Part shown: positions 32,722 through 43,346 of the stretch, in pieces | Layout: the number at the start of each line of letters is the position of its first letter | How positions within the stretch are numbered: the first letter of the stretch is position 1 | Source: Ectobius pallidus | Taxonomy: Eukaryota; Arthropoda; Insecta; Blattodea; Ectobiidae | DNA length: 64,000 nt | Assembly (NCBI GenBank): GCA_964059195.1 | Contig: CAXKWD010000002.1 | Span: 155,262,422 to 155,326,421, forward strand | Direction of reading: 5' to 3' | Notes under the pieces: generated by a model | Seen by the model: the letters and a program-made list of their open reading frames with translations, nothing else | The model's database searches: none | Told to the model about the DNA's origin: nothing | Translations under genes and position numbers: made by a program

Positions 32722-33681
32722 ATGCCTACCAACACGATCTGTCCACAATGCGACAGCAAGTTCGACAAAGACAGTGATGCCGTCGGTTGTGACGGAAACT
32801 GTAAGAAGTGGTTCCACAGGGAATGCACATCACTGAATGCGACGGAATTTAATGCACTAAGGAGCAAAAAAGGCAACCTGTTATGGATGTGCAGTGTATG
32901 CAGAAACATGTTAAATTCGTATGGAATCAACACTACATTGCCAGAGGAAAAAGAAATTGGAAAAAATATAAAAGAGGTGGTATTGGAAAATAAACGGTCG
33001 TGTAATGCGATAGAGGAAAAATTGGAAGAAATGAGCAGCCTGCTCATGAAAAATATGTCGCTATTATTAGAGACTCAATTACAACAAGCTGATTACCTGA
33101 CACGCAGCGAAACTGTAAAACAGAAGAAAACTCAGTGTTCAAACAACCCACAGATAGCAGAGAGTACAGTAAATCCTTGTGTGGAAGAAGGAGAAGAAGT
33201 AGAAGATGAAGAAGTAGTAGAAGAAGAAGAAAGAAGAGAAAAAGATGGACTAAGTGAAAACGGAATCAATGCCCAAATATCCATTAGGCAGGAAGGAAGA
33301 AGGTCAACTGGGATCCTAAAAGCAGCTACGGAGCAAGGAAACACACAATACAGAGATCAAGTAACAGGAAATGTAAAGCAACAGCAGAACATCGGGAGAG
33401 GAGAGACAACAAATGGAAGGATAAAAGCGGCACCCAGCTACGCCTGGCTGTTCGTAGGAAGACTCGATCCTGAAACTAATGAAGAAGACCTGAAACAGTA
33501 TCTGCTAGATCAGGGGATATCGAAAGTAGTGGAATGTACAGAAATCAGTTCCCGAGGGCCGAACAAAGCATACAGAATCGGAATACCATTGAATGAAAAA
33601 GAGATGGCAACAAATGCTGATTTCTGGCCAAGAGGGGTTAGATACAGCACATTCCGATTTCGGAACAATCGAAACTACTGA
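32722..33681 (+). CDS. LINE ORF1 protein with PHD finger
   Basis: 319 residues, intact. Residues 7-60 form a C4-H-C3 PHD finger (C7, C10, C23, C27, H32, C35, C57, C60, with W30 and W55). A predicted coiled-coil, Glu/Lys-rich, follows at ~75-125. An acidic tract (EEGEEVEDEEVVEEEERR) lies at ~155-175, then a C-terminal domain at ~235-319 starting SYAWLFVGRLDPETNEEDL, an RRM-like ORF1 fold. It would bind the element RNA; the PHD could direct chromatin targeting (inference). The stop TGA at 33681 lies 40 bases before the likely ORF2 ATG at 33722. Confidence 0.88.
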   Translation: MPTNTICPQCDSKFDKDSDAVGCDGNCKKWFHRECTSLNATEFNALRSKKGNLLWMCSVCRNMLNSYGINTTLPEEKEIGKNIKEVVLENKRSCNAIEEKLEEMSSLLMKNMSLLLETQLQQADYLTRSETVKQKKTQCSNNPQIAESTVNPCVEEGEEVEDEEVVEEEERREKDGLSENGINAQISIRQEGRRSTGILKAATEQGNTQYRDQVTGNVKQQQNIGRGETTNGRIKAAPSYAWLFVGRLDPETNEEDLKQYLLDQGISKVVECTEISSRGPNKAYRIGIPLNEKEMATNADFWPRGVRYSTFRFRNNRNY

Positions 33682-33721
33682 ACGGAATAAACACACACAA
33701 CCACAATCAGACACAAGGATA

Positions 33722-36445
33722 ATGTTATGGAACGCAGAAGGAATCCAGAATGCACTTCAATTAATACCAGACAATCTATTCCAACCATATGATGCAGTAA
33801 TTCTAACCGAGACATTTTCAACAAAAGAATGGAACATTAGAAACTTCTACTCAATACACACTCTCGCAACGCAAAACACACGAGGCAGACCCAAGGGTGG
33901 CAAAACGTTATTACTGAAAGCCAGCCTATCACCGTTCGGTGTCATGTTGAAAACAGACAATATCCTACTGGTAAAAACAAAGCCGTACGTAATGCTGTGT
34001 GCATACTTTCAACCAGACTTCAAGCAAGAACACATCATTGATGAACTTACAACAGCCTTCAATATGATACCCCGGAAAGAACACGTAATACTAGCAGGCG
34101 ATCTAAACTGTAGGATTGACATGCCAAACAATAAATCAAAAGAAGTAATAGATTGTATAAAAAAGGAAGGACTCTCCCTTGTAAACCAGAAAACTACTAA
34201 AACGTACATATGCATCAACGGCAGCAGTATTATAGACCTGGTATTCACAAATGGGAAGGCACTACAACAGCAGGTGCTAAAAAATGTAATAGCAAGGAAA
34301 CATTTACCAGTAGATGCAACCATACAGTTCAGCAATACTACAATAAAGGAAACAAAACGGCTCAAGATAAGGAGAAAAACAATAATGGACATCATAGAAA
34401 AAGCAGATATCCAATCAATACTTGACTATGTAAGAAGTGGGTCCATTGACATGGCAGTAAAATCCATCGAAAAATACATACAAGAGGCAACAATAGAATA
34501 CCCGCAACCTAACAGAAGATCAAAGCCCTGGTTCAACCGAGAGTGCTATAATGCAAGGAAACACACACTCACAGCATTAAAGAATGTTATCACAAATGAG
34601 ACAAAAGAAAACCTGCAGAATTACAATACCAGCAGACGACGCTACAAAGACATCATTAAAACAGCAAAAGAAGCTTACATGAAGGAGGAGGAAAGAAAAC
34701 AAATAGAAGAAGCAGAACGACAATGGTACAATGCTATTACACCAAAGCAACCCCACTTCCCAACTGATATAAACATGGAAACCTGGAAAACCCATTTTGA
34801 AAAAGTCCTCCAAAACAGAGAAACCAGACCAGAAGCAGAACTCTCAAACATGAGTATAGTACCATTCACCACACAAGAAATAGAAGATGCAATATGTGCA
34901 ACAAAGTTAAAGAAAGCGGGAGGCCCAGACAATATATTGAATGAGCATATAAAGAGCACAGCTGCATACTTCAAAGAAGCATGGACAGAGATCTACAACA
35001 AATGCATACAAGAAGGCAAAATCCCAGAAGCTTGGAGGTTCGCCACCCTGAAAGTTCTATACAAAGGAAAAGGGGACACCAGTGATCCCGACTCTTATAG
35101 GGGCATAGCTCTTGAATGTGCACCTTTCAAAATATTGACAACTCTCCTAACAAAACGGCTATACAAAATGGTGGAGTGGGCAATTCCAGAAGAACAATTC
35201 GGATTTACAAAAGGAAAATCCACACTACAGGCAATAGGTTGTTTACAGACAAATATTCAAGAGGCTCTATCCAAGCCAAACGGAAAGCTACATGTCGTAT
35301 TCATCGACTACACAAAAGCATTCGATCTTGTAAACAGATCAATGTTAATAGAGAAGCTTGAACAAGTAGCTGGGAAAAACTACATCACGAGAATCCTGAG
35401 GGACATCCTGAAAGCCAACTATATACAGATAGATGACAATATCGACAAATCACAACCAATAGAACAAACTAATGGAGTGCTGCAGGGCGACCCACTCAGT
35501 CCTCTCCTCTTTAACATAGCAACACATGACATTGCAAAAGGCGTTCAAACAGACGACATAAAATTTTATGCCTACGCTGATGACATGGTAATAGCATCAG
35601 AAAACATCCAAAAACTACAGACAGCCTTCAACAGACTAACAGATTGGGCAACCAGAAACGAGCTTCAACTAAACAATAAGAAGACAGTTACCATGACATT
35701 CAAGAAGGGCGGAAGACCAGCTGCCAGCGACATAATAACACACGGAAACGTACAGCTAACAAGAGTATCTCACTTCAAGTATCTTGGGATAACCCTACAA
35801 ACGCAAGGAAATGTATACACAAAACACATAAAGGACAGAGTAGCAGCAGCAATAATAGCCATGAACACCATAAGTAACTTACAGAAGATATCCCTCACAA
35901 CAGCACTCAAACTATTCAAACTAAAAATTATGCCCATAATAACATATGGATTAGAAAACATATGGGAATACCTACAGAAGCATAACCTAGCAGATATCGA
36001 GAGAGTAAAGGCAACGTTCTTAAAGAAAGCTCTATCATTATCAAAGTACACACCCTCAAGACTGACGTACGAGCTAACCGGAGAACTCTACTTCATAGAA
36101 GAACTACGGTACCAGCTTCTCCTACCATCTACAGAGCCATACGAGAATCTGTTGCAAGAACTAAAGGAAAAGAAAAGAGAAATATGGCTAGAGTTTTACT
36201 CCACTGATGCTATGGTATGCTCGGAATGGAAGAACGCCAACTACGAACTTAGACATACAATGACAAGATATGCTGCACATGGCTTCCATCACAAAGTCTG
36301 CAGCAACGTGAAATTTCATCAACCGGACGACCAGTGTGTATGGAAATTGTGCTTCGGAAATTGTGATCGATACCATGCACAACAGCACTGCCTTCTTTAT
36401 TTCTTACAAGCCATGTTGTTAAATCTGGAAACATCGCATCGGTAG
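33722..36445 (+). CDS. LINE ORF2: APE endonuclease and reverse transcriptase
   Basis: Intact frame. I take the ATG at 33722 (M-L-W-N-A-E-G) because it opens the endonuclease; the frame is open upstream to an ATG at 33593 overlapping ORF1, giving 950 residues. Endonuclease motifs: NAEGIQ, LTETF, AGDLNCR, SIIDLVFTN, RKHLPVDA (final His). Reverse transcriptase motifs: KKAGGPDNILNEHIK, VLYKGKG, YRGIAL, VVFIDYTKAFD (motif A), GVLQGDPLSPLLFNI, FYAYADDMVIA (motif C), FKYLGITL. The thumb includes IMPIITYGLENIW. A C-terminal Cys/His knuckle (CVWKLCFGNCDRYHAQQHC) lies near residue 930 of the long form. Together these nick the target and prime reverse transcription. Confidence 0.92.
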   Translation: MLWNAEGIQNALQLIPDNLFQPYDAVILTETFSTKEWNIRNFYSIHTLATQNTRGRPKGGKTLLLKASLSPFGVMLKTDNILLVKTKPYVMLCAYFQPDFKQEHIIDELTTAFNMIPRKEHVILAGDLNCRIDMPNNKSKEVIDCIKKEGLSLVNQKTTKTYICINGSSIIDLVFTNGKALQQQVLKNVIARKHLPVDATIQFSNTTIKETKRLKIRRKTIMDIIEKADIQSILDYVRSGSIDMAVKSIEKYIQEATIEYPQPNRRSKPWFNRECYNARKHTLTALKNVITNETKENLQNYNTSRRRYKDIIKTAKEAYMKEEERKQIEEAERQWYNAITPKQPHFPTDINMETWKTHFEKVLQNRETRPEAELSNMSIVPFTTQEIEDAICATKLKKAGGPDNILNEHIKSTAAYFKEAWTEIYNKCIQEGKIPEAWRFATLKVLYKGKGDTSDPDSYRGIALECAPFKILTTLLTKRLYKMVEWAIPEEQFGFTKGKSTLQAIGCLQTNIQEALSKPNGKLHVVFIDYTKAFDLVNRSMLIEKLEQVAGKNYITRILRDILKANYIQIDDNIDKSQPIEQTNGVLQGDPLSPLLFNIATHDIAKGVQTDDIKFYAYADDMVIASENIQKLQTAFNRLTDWATRNELQLNNKKTVTMTFKKGGRPAASDIITHGNVQLTRVSHFKYLGITLQTQGNVYTKHIKDRVAAAIIAMNTISNLQKISLTTALKLFKLKIMPIITYGLENIWEYLQKHNLADIERVKATFLKKALSLSKYTPSRLTYELTGELYFIEELRYQLLLPSTEPYENLLQELKEKKREIWLEFYSTDAMVCSEWKNANYELRHTMTRYAAHGFHHKVCSNVKFHQPDDQCVWKLCFGNCDRYHAQQHCLLYFLQAMLLNLETSHR

Positions 36446-36474
36446 TCCTATCGGCTATCAACATGCCGTAAATA

Positions 36475-36800
36475 AAGCAACGAACTCCATCAGAATCATT
36501 GCAAATTTAGCATATTTCAGCTTAAAGTAATCCCAGTCATCATCGCCTATGGTTTAGAGAACATCTGGACACACCTGAAGAGCAACTGGAGAGCATAGAG
36601 AAGGTAAAAACCGTGTACAAAATGAGATATTTATATACACCGTCACCTCTAATTGAGTACACCAGAGAATAGTTTTTCATAGAATATTTTCATGTTCATC
36701 AGCTATTACCATCTACAAACGAATACAAGAAAGAGGTACGGTATGATATTAGTGTCCTTCAGGAAGAATTGGCTGGTATTAAAGAAGAATTGAAGAGAAA
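36475..36800 (+). pseudogene. Degenerate second copy of ORF2 thumb region in the LINE 3' region
   Basis: Downstream of the intact ORF2, broken frames repeat its C-terminal part: VIPVIIAYGLENIWTHL against IMPIITYGLENIW, then LYTPSPLIEYTRE, QLLPSTNEYKKEV against QLLLPSTEPYENLL. It lies inside the element as defined by the TSD, so the LINE seems to carry a relic of a related ORF2 in its 3' UTR. Confidence 0.75.
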
Positions 36801-37727
36801 TATAGTCATTTTTACTGGTATGAACTTTTATCAAAATATCAAGCTGCTCACAGTAGGCCTAATTCATCTCAATCTGGTAGACGCCAAATCGTAGTATATG
36901 CAATCTCCTATTCTCCCAATATTACTACTAGAAAATGGATTCAGCGTTTTCCTACAGTTTGGTGAAGCCAATGAACGGGATTCAAACCTTAACCTGGCGA
37001 ATCAACACAGTTCACCACTGGAGCCAAGGATAACGAATGGATGATTTTTAGACAGCAAATAACGGAAAGCCGAGTGCTTCCAAGGAATCAGGCAAAGGTT
37101 TTTTTTTCAGTGACAGTCATGGGCACAGTCTTCCACAAAGTGCATGTGACAAGAAGATAGATATCAGTGTTCTAGGTTATATTATAGCTACCTGAGAAAA
37201 CTAGTTCAGTGGTGGTACAAAATGACCCAGAGAAGTGTAGTAGCTTAATAAAATATGACTCTGTTGTGGGTCAAATAACAGAGCTCGTAGGCCTAACAGG
37301 ATAAGTGAGGTTATTACCAATAAAATAAGAAAAAACGCGACATCATAACGTATAATGAGGAGACACTGAAAACTACGAATTCCTTCAGATATGTGGAGTC
37401 ACCGCACGTTACGTTATTATGCACATCACAAGTATAGGCTATGTAATATAGGCCTACTGATTTGGCCTAAATAAAGTCAGTATTTGTGACGAAGAAAATT
37501 ATCTGCAATATAAACGTATTCAAATGCTTCCCACAGACCACCACAGATAGGACTACCTCCTGTGTTGCCAGATTTCAAGCAGCATGGCTTGTAAGATTTA
37601 GAAGGCAGTGACAACAGTGTAAAATGAGGACAGTTTCGCTCACAAAGTTCTGTGAGTCGTAACAAGACTAAGAATGCACATTGTGCGCTACTCCATTTTA
37701 TTATTATTATAATGATTATCATGTGAG

Positions 37728-38585
37728 CTTAGTGCTGAACAAATTGATAACATTTATATAAATAATGATTCGTTACAGTGAGTATTTATAGAAGGCATTA
37801 TAGTCTTTCTGATGTACGCATTCTGTTCTGCGTTATAAATAGAAAATTCACCATGTTATTCAGTATACCAATTTCTGCTGAGTATAGAATTTGCAGCAAT
37901 ACTAGCTCTTGGATTAATAATAATTATTAATAATAATTATTATTAATCCAAGAGCTAGTATTGCTGCAAGAATAATACTTAACTTTGAGAATCCCAGACA
38001 GCAATCTGCAAGATTCCCGTTAGCCACTGAACGGTACTGACGTCCATGTTGAATTTCTGAATTTCTGTTAGAAAATCAGGATAGAATTTCTTGTAGAATA
38101 GTGATTCCATAAATCACTCGAAGCTCGACGAAATACTTGGAGTTCTTGATGATTAGAGTTGTTACAGAGGAACAACTGGCAGTTCTTATAACTGCTGAAG
38201 AATCTACGCAGCGAAGAGAGAATAAGTTATATCTTGTATACAGGCCTGAGATCGTCTGTACAAGTATATACGTAGATCGTAGAGATGTAAGTCCTGCATG
38301 AGCACAGGGCGAGATAATGATGAGCTTCGGATACGAAGAGCGTCTGAGAGGAAGTGACGACTGTGAGTGAAGAACTGCAGGCTGTCAGTGAAGAACTGAG
38401 GAATCGAACCCAAGTTCTGCACGTGACGACACAGAACGGGGCGCAATATGATTGCGACACGCTCTGGAAATCTCTAAACGCGTGACGTATATCAGAAATG
38501 ACTAGAATCGTATGATTACGTGATGAACTATTACAATATCACTTTCATATCGTTACGTCACGTAACCATTCAGTACATCTCAAGG
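37728..38585. other. No gene recognised
   Basis: AT-rich DNA with a perfect palindrome (annotated separately). No conserved frame. Confidence 0.4.
37891..37969. repeat. 79-base perfect palindrome
   Basis: TTGCAGCAATACTAGCTCTT is followed by GGATTAATAATAATTATT and then its exact complement, back to TTGCTGCAA. It would extrude as a 39-bp hairpin with almost no loop. It is probably a fossil of a snap-back or foldback event. Confidence 0.85.
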
Positions 38586-38589
38586 GGAC

Positions 38590-39765
38590 GCATGAAAATC
38601 TCATAGCTCTGCTAAAATACGGGAACTATGAAATGCGGACATTTTGAGGAGATATAAAAGTAGTTTCCATATTACTTGGTCAACAATCAAGGTACACAAA
38701 AATGCCATGTTTCATTTGTGAATGGGACAGCCGAGCCAAAGACAAGCATTGGAAGAAGACAGACTGGCCCAGAAGAAAAATCCTCCAACACTGTTCACAG
38801 AACATAATAAAATGTACCACTCGTTCAATGAAGCAAGATATTTTTACCTCCTCTGCACATCAAAACCAGATTAATGAAGCTCTTCCAAAAGAATTTGACT
38901 GCTTCCACTACTTGGTAACAAAATTTCCGAAAGTATCTTAAGAAAAACTGAAAAAAGGGATCTTTATGGGACCGCAGAAAGTTAACGAGTCCACCGCTGT
39001 GGCGTAGGGGATGCCTTCGCTCCTCTCACGCAGCGGGCCCAGGTTCAATTCCCGGTCGGGACAAGTTACCTAGGTGGGGTTTTTCCTCACCTCTGAGACA
39101 AATGTCGGGTAACTTTAGGCCCTTGTGGTTCCCAGATATCATCTGGCCGTCATTATCATCTTCATGCCATCCTCGTCTTGTTTGGAGTGAGTGTGTGTGA
39201 GTGTGTGAAAGATGTGTCTCGTCCTGTGTTCGTGTTGTCTCGGAGGTGGCCCCGGCATTGGGATGATCACTCATCCGGGGAGGCCCTCCATGTCCTTGTC
39301 TGGTCAAAAAAGTATGTATGTTATCCAAAGATAATCCCTCTCCCGACAGGTCGCGGCCCTGTAAGGCCCGGGCTGCTTGGGTCGCTTAAATCCTAAAAGG
39401 GAGAGGTAAAACTACAATAAAGAAAGAAAAGAAAAAGAAAGTTAACGAAAGAAAATTTGTTTGAAATTACAATTAATCCTGTAAAAAAAAAAAAAGAGTC
39501 TTGGTTTCGTTTAAAGAAGATGTGACCAACCTTTGGGCAACAACAAACAATGAAAGTACAAAACCATATCTAATAAATGTTGCAGAGTTTTATGAAATTA
39601 GGATGTAACATAAGTGTGAAGGTTCATCTCGGCGATGTCAGCGAAGAACAAGCACATAAAGGACATGGAAAAGAGATACCAGGGATGATAACCAACTACT
39701 GTTTTATGCTTAAAAGAGAGGTCACTGCTGAAGGAAGAGAAGTTTCACTAAGATCTTGGAGCTAA
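38590..39765 (+). pseudogene. Fragment C of the unclassified transposase-like family (C-terminal half)
   Basis: Matches the C-terminal half of the protein at 41469-43178: GDIKVVSILLGQQSRYTKMP, CFICEWDSRAKDKHWKKTDW, KKGIFMGPQK. It is then interrupted by a SINE (38989-39435) and resumes with FMKLGCNISVKVH, DVSEEQ and ITNYCFMLKRE. About a dozen residues around the acidic loop are deleted and frames are broken. Confidence 0.82.
38989..39435 (+). mobile_element. tRNA-derived SINE with 13-bp target duplication
   Basis: Body begins GTCCACCGCTGTGGCGTAGGG (A box) with GGTTCAATTCCCGG (B box), and ends in an A/G-rich AAAGAAAGAAAAGAAA tail. Flanks AGAAAGTTAACGA at 38976-38988 and 39436-39448 are identical, proving retroposition into fragment C. 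Shares its body (ACCTAGGTGGGG, ATGTCGGGTAACTTTA, ATCATCTGGCCGTCAT, GGTGTCCCCGGCATTGGG-like block) with the copy at 53803. Confidence 0.92.
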
Positions 39766-40349
39766 GAAGAGGAAGTAAATTGTCATATATTTGTTAAGTT
39801 TTCGTCACAATTATAGCGTTTTTAAGTGAATATATATCACTGTCCATTGTAACGCAGTGCAGTGTAATTTTATACAGGGTTACAAAATACACAATTTTTA
39901 AATCAAACTCAAACAATATTTTTCCTTGTTCGAAAATTTTGATTTTTTCAGAAAATTCAAACTTGAATTGTATAAAAAAAACCTTAGGCCTACTTGACAC
40001 AGGAAAAGTAAAATCATATTTCAAATCAGCATGAAAAATACTTCTAAAATCACATCACAGTCTTAAAACATCACACCAAAAGTTTTAAGAAGTTGCATAG
40101 TGTAATTTGCCGGAGTTTTTTAAGTTTGGTCATTTCGTAAAAATACTGAATTTACAATTAGCTTGCGACATAAGTATATATCACTAGAATAACAAGTTTA
40201 ATCGTTTAATGCAGGATAATACACTATAATGTAAAAATGTAAATGTAAATTTAATTTCATCTGCAATATAAACTGGAAATTCTTCTAATGGTGTAATAGA
40301 GAGTTACATGGGAGTCTAACAAACTAACCATGTTTTCCGTAGAAAGACT
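39766..40349. other. No gene recognised
   Basis: AT-rich DNA between fragment C and the DNA transposon. No conserved frame. Confidence 0.4.
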
Positions 40350-40518
40350 GTTAACACCAGGGCCGTAGCTAGGCGGTGGCTAGGTGGGCGACCGCCAAGG
40401 GCGCAGGGTCGAAGGGCGCAAAATTAACCATGAAAAATCCCACTTTTTTAGGCTGGTGCAATTTATCAAGCAATATAAATTCCACGTTTAGTGGAAGAAA
40501 TCTTTCAGGTTATTAAAA

Positions 40519-41119
40519 ACTAGCATGTGCCCGCGGCTTCGCCCGCGATAATTATTTCAAAAATTAAAAATTAAGAGTATAATAGCATTATATTTATTAA
40601 CACCTAAATCACGTGAATTACATACCACGATTAGATAGCGTCGCCTGGTAAAAGCGATCTCAGATTCGAGTTCCTTGGCCCAGAAAATCCCTGTATAGTG
40701 AGTTTCGTCCAAATCGAACGATGTTTAACCATATTTAGGTCTATGTTGATTATCCCTCTTCCGTGTAGGTTGAAAATTTCATATGTCTACGGGCCTTGAC
40801 ATTCTAAACAAGTGAATCGACCAGCGTGGGCTTACAACATTCAAGCAATCGCGATGCTTTTATTTCCACGGTATGACAAAAATAGCCAAAGCCAACTGCA
40901 ATTGATTTGACATTGAAATGTATTACTGAAATCTGATGCTTCGACAGCGCTAAAATCACGTTTCTGCCAGTTTTTCACTCATAACTCGCGAACGAAAGCT
41001 AAAATTAAAAATTCGGCTTCGAGGTGCATTCGCCCACCTTTCAGTGAATCTATGTTTAAAATTTCAGATCTCTGCGTTCAGTAGATTTCGATGGGCATCG
41101 TGGACAGACAGACAAACAG
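40519..41119 (+). mobile_element. RTE/SINE-like repeat, copy 1
   Basis: Begins ACTAGCATGTGCCCGCGGCTTCGCCCGCGATAA, a hairpin-forming start common in arthropod repeats. It continues with AACACCTAAATCACGTG, AGTGAGTTTCGTCCAA and TTTTTCACTCATAACTCGCGAACG, and ends in GGACAGACAGACAAACAG. No long ORF. A second start (TGTGCCCGCGGCTTCCCCGCGATAA) follows at 41129, probably another truncated copy. Confidence 0.65.
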
Positions 41120-41468
41120 CATGTGCCCGCATGTGCCCGCGGCTTCCCCGCGATAACACTGTTCTACAAATAAAAATGAAATTCATTTTTCTGGGTATAA
41201 CATTCTTGATTAACATGGAAATTCACCTCCTGAATTCAAATCTGTAATTAGTTTCTCTGTGTCACGCATAGTTTTCAAGTTATATGCAATTTCATGTTTT
41301 AAATAATTTTCGTTTCCACGCTACGTATTTATGTAGGCAAAACATGTAACTATAAATATTTTAGTCACTTGCAAAATTATTTACAAACATGTTATGCACT
41401 ATAAAACAAAAGAAATATACAGAAGCCTTAATATAATAATTATATTATGTGGAAAGACTTATTTAAGT

Positions 41469-43178
41469 TTAGTAAATATGAAAAAATACACTTTTCTCTA
41501 AGAATTTAAAAGTCTTATTTTTTCTCTTGTGTTCAATTATGCAGTCTCTGATAATGTTCCAGCAGTAGTCAGCAAGCATCGCAGGTATCCATTTCCCTTC
41601 ATACCGCTTTTCCATGGACATTATATCTTTATGAAATCTTTCACCATGTTCGTCGGAGACATCACTGCAGCTCTCAGGAAAATAATGTAGATGTGAATCT
41701 AGGAAATGCACTTTTAAAGACATGTGACATCCTAGATCCCTATATGCATTTACCATTTGTTGAACCAGTTATTCGAAGTTGTTAGCTCTTTTTCTTCCCA
41801 GAAAATTTTGCGTTACATTCTTGAAACAAGACCACGCTCTTCTTTCTTTTGGAGCAAGGCATTGTTCAAAATCTGAGTCCTTTTGAAGTTCTCTAATTTG
41901 GGGACCCACAAACACGCCCTCTTTTATTTTTGCTGCAGAAAGACGAGGAAACTTTTTTGAAAGGCACATAAATCCTCTTCCAGATGTGTCCATGGCCTTA
42001 ACAAATTGTTTAATAAGGCCTAGCTTGATGTGACGAGGGGGCAGCAGAACATCTTCACTGGCTACCAATTTCTCATTCAGTAAATTTTTTTCTCCAACTT
42101 TCCACTTACGTTCAGGCCAAACCTTCCTTTTATAATGGGAATTTCTATCGCGACTATCCCACTCGCACAGAAAACATCCATATTTGGTGTAGCCTTGTTG
42201 CATACCTAATATCATGGCAACTATTTTCAAATCACCACATATTTTCCACTTGTGCTCATTATAATTTATTAATCTCAGCATATTTTTCAAAATATCATAT
42301 GATTCTTTAGTCATACTTGCATAGGCAACTGGGACAGAAGGCATTATGTTCCCATTGTGGAGGAGAACTCCCTTTAGACTGTATTTTGAGGCATCTATAA
42401 AAAGTCTCCACTCCTGTGGCTCGTATTTGAGGTTCAAAGTATTCATTAGTCCACAAACATCATTGCAGAATGTCATCAAGTTGTCATTTGCAAAATAGGG
42501 AAGAAAAATGCGTTCCCTATGTCTAAACTCAGTAATTTTCGTATCTGGTTGCAATAAATTGCATTCTTGCAATCTCGAACCCAACAGTTCTGCTTTTTGT
42601 TTACTTAGGCCTAAATCACGAACTAGGTCGTTAAGATATGCTTGTGTCAAGAAACGTGGAGTTGAAGTGCTTGTGGACTGATAAGATGGGTCTTTTTTTT
42701 CAGGAGATGATGTCAATGCTTCACTCACACTTTCTGCACTATCTGTTTCACTGTCTTCATTTGTTGGTCTTCTAGGTACTGGAAGAGTTTCGGAGTGTGG
42801 GATTGGTCTGATTGCAGAAGGCAAATTGGGGTACACTATGTGTCTCTTAGATTTCCGATTTGTAAAACCATGAACATCTGTCAAACAAAAGTAACAGTCT
42901 GTAATGTGGTCCTTTTGTTCCCTCCATACCATTGGCACTGCAAACAATGTGGAGTTATCTCTACCTTTCCACCAGTTTAACAATTTAACATAGCAAGTTG
43001 CACAACAAATATGTGGTGCCCAGTCCTTCTGCTGATCCCCAAGTTTTATTCCAAAATAATATTTGTAGGCCTTCTTTACAATGGGCGAAATCTTCTTCCT
43101 ATGCCTAGCAAACGTGAACCCTCCGCAGATATAGCAGAAGTTGTCAGGTGTATTTCTACACGTTCTACGATTTGGCAT
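41469..43178 (-). pseudogene. Transposase-like protein of an unclassified family (one in-frame stop)
   Basis: A 569-codon frame with a single TAA after residue 469. The N-terminus has CxxC zinc-binding pairs (C15/C18, C58-C62 region, C95/C98), then a Ser/Thr-rich linker (~135-175) and a helical LNDLVRDLGLSKQKAELLGS. The C-terminal half has conserved acidic positions in an RNase H-like order: D262 (RLFIDASKYSLKGVLLHNG), D316 (KICGDLKIVAMILG) and E513 (DEHGERFHKD) beyond the stop, with a CFLCEWDSR Cys pair and PPRHIKLGL between. This spacing suggests a DDE transposase (inference). It sits alone inside a TIR/TSD-bounded element, and two other fragments occur nearby. I know the family only as uncharacterised, repeat-borne proteins. 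Confidence 0.75.
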
Positions 43179-43315
43179 TTTCTAGAAGAGAAATATACAT
43201 TTGAAATTAATACATTGCTATGAGTTGAATTGTGCATGTACAGAAACAGTATTTCATGTAAACAAACAATACTCACTTCCTCTAACAAGAATTTCAGGTT
43301 AAACTCAAGATTTTG

Positions 43316-43346
<31 letters not shown>

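Larger units (their letters stand above)
32419..37709 (+). mobile_element. Full-length, recently inserted LINE
   Basis: 5.3-kb non-LTR retrotransposon flanked by a perfect 18-bp target duplication, TAATGATTATCATGTGAG, at 32401-32418 and 37710-37727. It has a ~300-base 5' UTR, two intact ORFs, a long 3' region and a (TTA)n tail (37699-37709). Perfect TSD and intact ORFs indicate a young, possibly still mobile copy. PHD-finger ORF1 plus APE endonuclease ORF2 places it among CR1/L2/Jockey-related clades; I cannot fix the clade. Confidence 0.9.

Noticed and set aside
33132..34974. Several antisense ORFs across the LINE
   Set aside because: They are shadows of ORF1 and ORF2; reverse translation of the A-rich coding strand leaves few stops.
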